Source of the DNA: Siphonodentalium dalli
Lineage: Eukaryota; Mollusca; Scaphopoda; Gadilida; Siphonodentaliidae
NCBI GenBank assembly: GCA_032622095.1
Contig: CP136064.1
Span: 42,307,912-42,371,911, forward strand
Direction of reading: 5' to 3'
Length of the DNA stretch: 64,000 nt
The notes beneath the pieces are model-generated. The model had not been told where the DNA came from, did not search any database, and was given only the letters and a program-made list of their open reading frames with translations. This document shows positions 43,601 to 49,600 of this stretch, piece after piece (within the stretch, counting starts at the first letter, position 1; each line of letters starts with the position of its first letter). A program made the position numbers and the translations under genes.

Positions 43601-46600
43601 GGTCGGTGGTGGTCCTCACTCTGTCATTGATGTCTGGTCGGTGGTGGTCCTCACTCTGTCATTGATGTCTGTGGTCGGTTGTGGTCCTCACTCTGTCATT
43701 GATGTCTGTGGTCGGTGGTGGTCCTCACTATTATTGTTTGACTTTATGTCATATCAAGAAACATCTTTTGCAATTAGCAAACGTATCACCAATCTTACTG
43801 GACATCGCGTCAAAAAGAAAGATATGTCTGCAATATAAAATCTAATTTTCGATATTATTGCAGACGAATACACTGAGAGCTTTCCGATGAATGGCAACAA
43901 GCCATATTTCCGATTAAATCCTGAAAAATTACCCATAATTCTGCTGTGGTTAAGGAGTCGATTATTTAGAGCATTACTGTAGCTTTGGATTGCTTTTGTG
44001 ATCATCTCGGGTGCAAATAATACTAGAGCTGAAAAATTCCTATTCATTGACGGGAATGTTTAGATAATAAGTTTATTGCCTATATCTGAACATTTCTTAA
44101 GGGAACTACTCGCCAATGAGTATTTAGTATAGAAAGGATTTAACGAGCGTGTGAAGGTATTTCGATTTTTTTTTGGCTTGATGCTGTTTGATTCAAAGTA
44201 CGGCATCAGTGGCATTGTTTGTGCCAAAAAATTGGGTCTATGTGAATATTTTGTTTATGTCAAGTCAGTTGACAATATAACTGATCCATTCACAACATCT
44301 ATTTAATTTTGTTTTGTTTCTCGTGGGCTTGCAACATAAATATTTTACTAGTAATGTTTTTTATTTACAGCATTTGTCTCCTGATATGGAAGAGAAAATT
44401 CATATGGAACTCTCACAGCTTGACGTGCAAATTAGGAAGATTATGGAGATGGGAGGAATATACACACCACTGCCAGAAGATGTTAGCTTTTATATATTTT
44501 ATTTTCACTTTTAAGAAATTGTTTGTGCAAGATAGTGGCCAATATATGAAATAATAAGTTCTATTGTCATTGCCTTCATCCAAAAGCACAAAACTTGTAT
44601 TAAAAAATGCTCTCATTGTTCAATGAAATCATTTGGTGAAATTAACAAATGATTTGAGTTTTTGACTTGCATAACATTGCTATATATTTCTCTTGGCATC
44701 CATTTAAATATGTGACCCGCCATATCAAATCCAGTTGTAAGTCGGGATTTTTTTACCCTGTGCCAATGCATTCTCTTATATATGCGAGTCGACCATAGGC
44801 CTAACAATTTTTTATCATTTTTTTTAAATAAATGTTTCTTACAATTTTTAGGACATAAAATAAAAAACATCCATTATACCTGCAGGGAGCCCCACACATA
44901 TATAGAAGCATATAGAAGAGTGTCGTCTGCTCATGTTTGTCTGGGGCTCTGTATGGGTGAAATTGTTAAAGAATACAAGAAAAAATTATTAAAATTGAAA
45001 AAATTGTTAGGCCAATGCATTCTCTTATATATGCGAGGCGACCTATGGTCGACTCGCATATATAAGAGAATGCATTGGCACAGGGTAAAAAAATCCCGAC
45101 TTACGACTGGATTTGATATGGCGTTTCACATATAATGATTATGAGTACTATCTGAAGCTTCAGGGTTTAGAAGAAGATTCTTTGGATGCCTAAACTTTGT
45201 CTAACTTGGGATCGGGACAAATCCTTGCATGGCTGATGAAACATCATTTGGATCCCCAGTTGTTTAAATCTGTGGAAAATATTGTAAATAAAGGAGGCAG
45301 GTCTTTTATTTGGGACATTCAGAAACACAGATTGATGATAAACGACTTGAAAATGATTTCGAAAATAAAATGAGGGATCAGTTTGTGCAGAACTGGCAAA
45401 CATTGATGGAATCATGTTGTAAAGGCAATAATTATAAATCATTAAAAAAACAGTTTTTGGTGTAGAATCAAATCTTTTTCATGGATCAGATACTAATTAG
45501 TTACTTTAGCTGACTTTAGCTCGATTTAGAACAGCCAATCACATTTTACCAATTGAAGATTGTCGTTGGAATAAAACACCATTATCAGAGAGAATGTGCA
45601 CTTTATGTGAAACAAATATTGTCAGTATCACTTTCTACTTGAGTGTCCCTATCTATCCCAAGAATGGTAACTGTACATAAAAAATACATATAGGAAGTTA
45701 CCCAATTGGAAACTGTCCTATCTTCTCTCCAATAGAAATTCTCTCCAATAGAAAGCCAAGCATCATACATAACCTTTGTAGATTCATTAGCATTATAAAT
45801 GATAGAGCGAGTTGCTCTCCTGGTTGACATGTTAAAGTCATCACAACCATCGTCATTGCAACCTCGGCTGTTTACATATTTCTATATGTATTACCATTAT
45901 GTTTGTTCTTAATACCATTGTACTATGGTGAAAGAATTAAATGATAATGATACAGGTAGTATGTATACCCAACAAAAATGTGTTTTAAATTAACATGTTC
46001 ATTTTGTACCATAGTGAATTTAACCCTTTGGCGAGTAGAACGACATATATGTCGTCTATCGGTTGAGGAGTAGAACGACATATATGTCGTTTCAGGAAGT
46101 GTTATTTTATGTAGACATAACTTCAACAAATCATTTGATTTATAAATGATTTGTATAGGAGTTATGTTAGTAATATAATGTCCCAAATGTATAAGTGCAA
46201 TCGATTATGATAACACATGTTAACAAAAAATGCACAAACATTAAAACGAATTATTGGACCCTTTTGACCCGAACTTGTTAATAATTATTGCTATGACGTT
46301 GATGTTAAATGTACTCATGACATCATGTATATGACGTTATAGATACTCTCCAAAGGGTTAACCTTCTGTCATCTTTGCAGCCCAAAATAGAATTGAAACA
46401 TCACAAGCATGGGCGATTCAAGAACATGTACAGCAAATTCAAAGGGAAGAAAGAAAAAGATAACAAGGCCATACATATCCCACCAGGTTGGTTTAGTTCA
46501 GCATAATATTCGTGGACCCTTTTTAGCTCAACTTTACTTTGTGCTGGTGGCCATCTTGGATTTCAAAATTATTCCCCTACCTAAGTGGAGCTACAAAATT

Positions 46601-49600
46601 AAATCCATTGGTGCGGAATACAGGTCGTACTGTCTGATCATCATGAAATTTGTCCTGGATGTTAATATTGACATGTAGAAGGGAACGAGTCATTTTGGGG
46701 TTGTTCAGACAAAAAACATGGCCGCCAGCAGGCATCTTGGATTTTACTCTATACATGACTAAATCCTTTGGCGCGGGCTACAGGTCGTAGCGTTGATCGG
46801 ATCTTCATGAAATTTGTCATGGATGTTAACAATGGGGTCGTTTGGCTAAGAAACATGCCAGCAGCCATATTGGATTTCACTGTTTGCATGACTAAATCCT
46901 TTGGCACAGGCTACAGGTCGTACCTTTGGTCAGATCGTTATGAGATTTGTAAAGGCTGTAGATGGGAACAAGTCATTTTGGGGTAATTCGGAAAAAAACA
47001 TGGCTGCCGGTGGCCATTTTATAATTTACTCTTTGCATCACTAAATCCTTTGGCACACCATAATCACCACATCCCTGATTCGATCATTATGAAACCTGTC
47101 ATGAATGTTGATATTGACATGTACATCTTGTCTTACTTAGACATTTCAATTATAGCACCTTTCCTATTCCTCCATTTACTGTCAACTATTAAATTATTCC
47201 CCTATCTAAGTTGAGCTACAGTGTCATTGACACTTTCATTCATCATTCTACTGGATCGAATGGTGGAAATTAGTTGACAGCATGTGAGATAAAGAGTGCA
47301 TGCGTTTTCCTTTTAAATAATGCTGACATTAGCATCGATATGAAATTAATCAATTTCTTCCATAGATAGGAATTCCTATGGAATCCGAAAAGCATCTGGA
47401 GTGACCAGTGGAGTGACATGGAAAATTGTCAGATGTTACACCAATGGGTATTTCAATCTTCTTGCTGGCATATGGCAACAGTTTTGTGTATGTACACCGC
47501 CACTGAGATATGCCTTTTCAGAAGAACATCTGGTGCAAAACATGGAATGTTGTCAGATGAACCAAAACACATTACAACCTTCATTCTCGCACATGGTTAT
47601 AGTAACGTACAAGCCTTGAAATAGGGTGTCTGTCATTTGCAGAATGAGGTCCCCAGAGGGTGAATTTAGTGATGCTACCCCGCATAGCGGGCTAGCATCA
47701 CAAAATTCACCCTCTGGGGACCTCATTCTGCTTACACCTCAGCAGAATGAGGTTCCCAGAGGGTGAATTTGGTGATGCTAGCCCGCTATGCGGGTAGCAT
47801 CACCAAATTCACCCTCTGGGGACCTCATTCTGCAAATGACAGACACCCTATTTCAAGGCTTGACAACAAACATGTAAACTATCGCTGAGATGAGATTTTT
47901 CGTTGCCAGTTATTAAACCCTCTCTATACTAAATACTCATTGACAAGTAGTTCCCTTAGGATATATTCAGATAATAAGTCATTTGTTGAACTTATTATCT
48001 GAACATTTCCCACCAATGAGTTAAAACTCTTCTGCACTTGTGTTCTCTGTCTCTCTGTCATTTCCTGACATCCTCCAAATCAATAATATTCCAATGCAAG
48101 CCTATATTTTATAACTGATGGAAGAAACCATTTAGTAAAGAAAGGGTGTATAATGATCTCTGTTGGGTTATTCAGCTTATAATGTGAAGAATTGGACTCC
48201 TGCCGAGATTGGACAGTGGCTTAACAGCTTGTCTCTAGGAGAGTATGCAGACTCCTTCATTTCTCATGAAATAAGAGGTTCAGAGCTGCTCAGTTTAGAA
48301 AGAGGCGATCTCAAGGTTTGTAATGGTTTTATGTACCATAATTGTCAACGTTAGTGTGCGTATAACACCTATTTTGTAAATTTCAGCTTTACACTCTATT
48401 GTGGGCAGGGTTCGCGCTGCCACTTGCCAAATTTGCCAATGGCAAAAATATTTCACATTTGGCAAAAAATATTTTCATTTGGCAAAAGTTTTGGCAAGTC
48501 ACTTTTTAATTCCTCAAGAAAGTTGAAAAATATTGGTCAATCAATATCATTCATTTCAGGAAACTCTTACAACATAATTATATTAGTTGTGTTTTATAAG
48601 GGTTAGAAAAGTTAACACCTATATTAAGATACAGTTAATCTCATAGCATTAGTACCGATGGTTGGAGGGATTACTAGTATTTTAGTGTGGTGGTAGTGTT
48701 TACATAGCTAATCCTCCTGTGATGTGCCCTTCTGATGAAGGAACCCTTCTACCATTGTCGGTGATTGGCTTATTGTTGTATGATAAATGGCAATTGAGAT
48801 TAGAGTATAATTAATTATTAACTAACTGCTTTTCTATCGATATCAAAAGTCGTTTAAACCACGAGTGTCGAAACATAAGACTTAAGGTTGCAGAAAATGA
48901 TATACTATCAGGGATAGCATTTGGCAAAAAATATTTTCATTTGGCAAATTATTTGGCAAAAGTAAATTTTGGTCCAGCGCGGACCCTGATTGTGGGTATA
49001 AATTTCTACTGTGGGTGTAAAGGTTCAAACGTCATTCCACGCGTTAAACATGTATACCCACATTAGAACTACATCGTAGTTAGCAAAATAGTTATTGTGT
49101 TACATTCATTTAAAATTGGCAGTTGTTATGATATTAGTTAAATATGAGGAAAATCACCTGCCTTTCAATCAAAGATAGCTTGTCATTGTTATATGAACTA
49201 GGAAACATGAAAATATCAAGTGACTGATAGCTTAGAAACAGGCATCATGACATAAATGTATGCATCACTACGCATGACGCACATTCCTTTTAGCATCATT
49301 TTTCTGTTTTGGGTCTCTCGGTGAGGATACACATTCAAAGTATAAACAGCAGTTGAATTCGCGGAAAATATAAAATAAAATGAAAAGTCTTGTAGTTAAA
49401 ATCACAATTCCACTCGTGAAAATTTGGTACTCTCAGCTACAAAAGATGTATTCTATATTCTCTAGTTTCCTCTGTTAGTTGAGAAGTTTATAAACCATTA
49501 ATCACAGTCCCGTTTTTCAGTCCCGCGTGCATGGTCCTGAAATCCCGCATGTGCAACTTTTTTTTTACAAACATTTGGGGAAATACTTAATCGGTACTAA

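Noticed and set aside
42324-43729. CRISPR-like array
   Set aside because: The 37-bp units are contiguous with no unique spacers, and the window is plainly animal DNA.
43569-43838. Protein with [10 protein letters not shown] repeats
   Set aside because: Translation of the 37-bp minisatellite, whose period cycles through all frames.
36601-45130. Apparent inversion of the G element interior between G1 and G2
   Set aside because: Because the ends and cores are palindromic, the two copies are simply inserted in opposite orientations.
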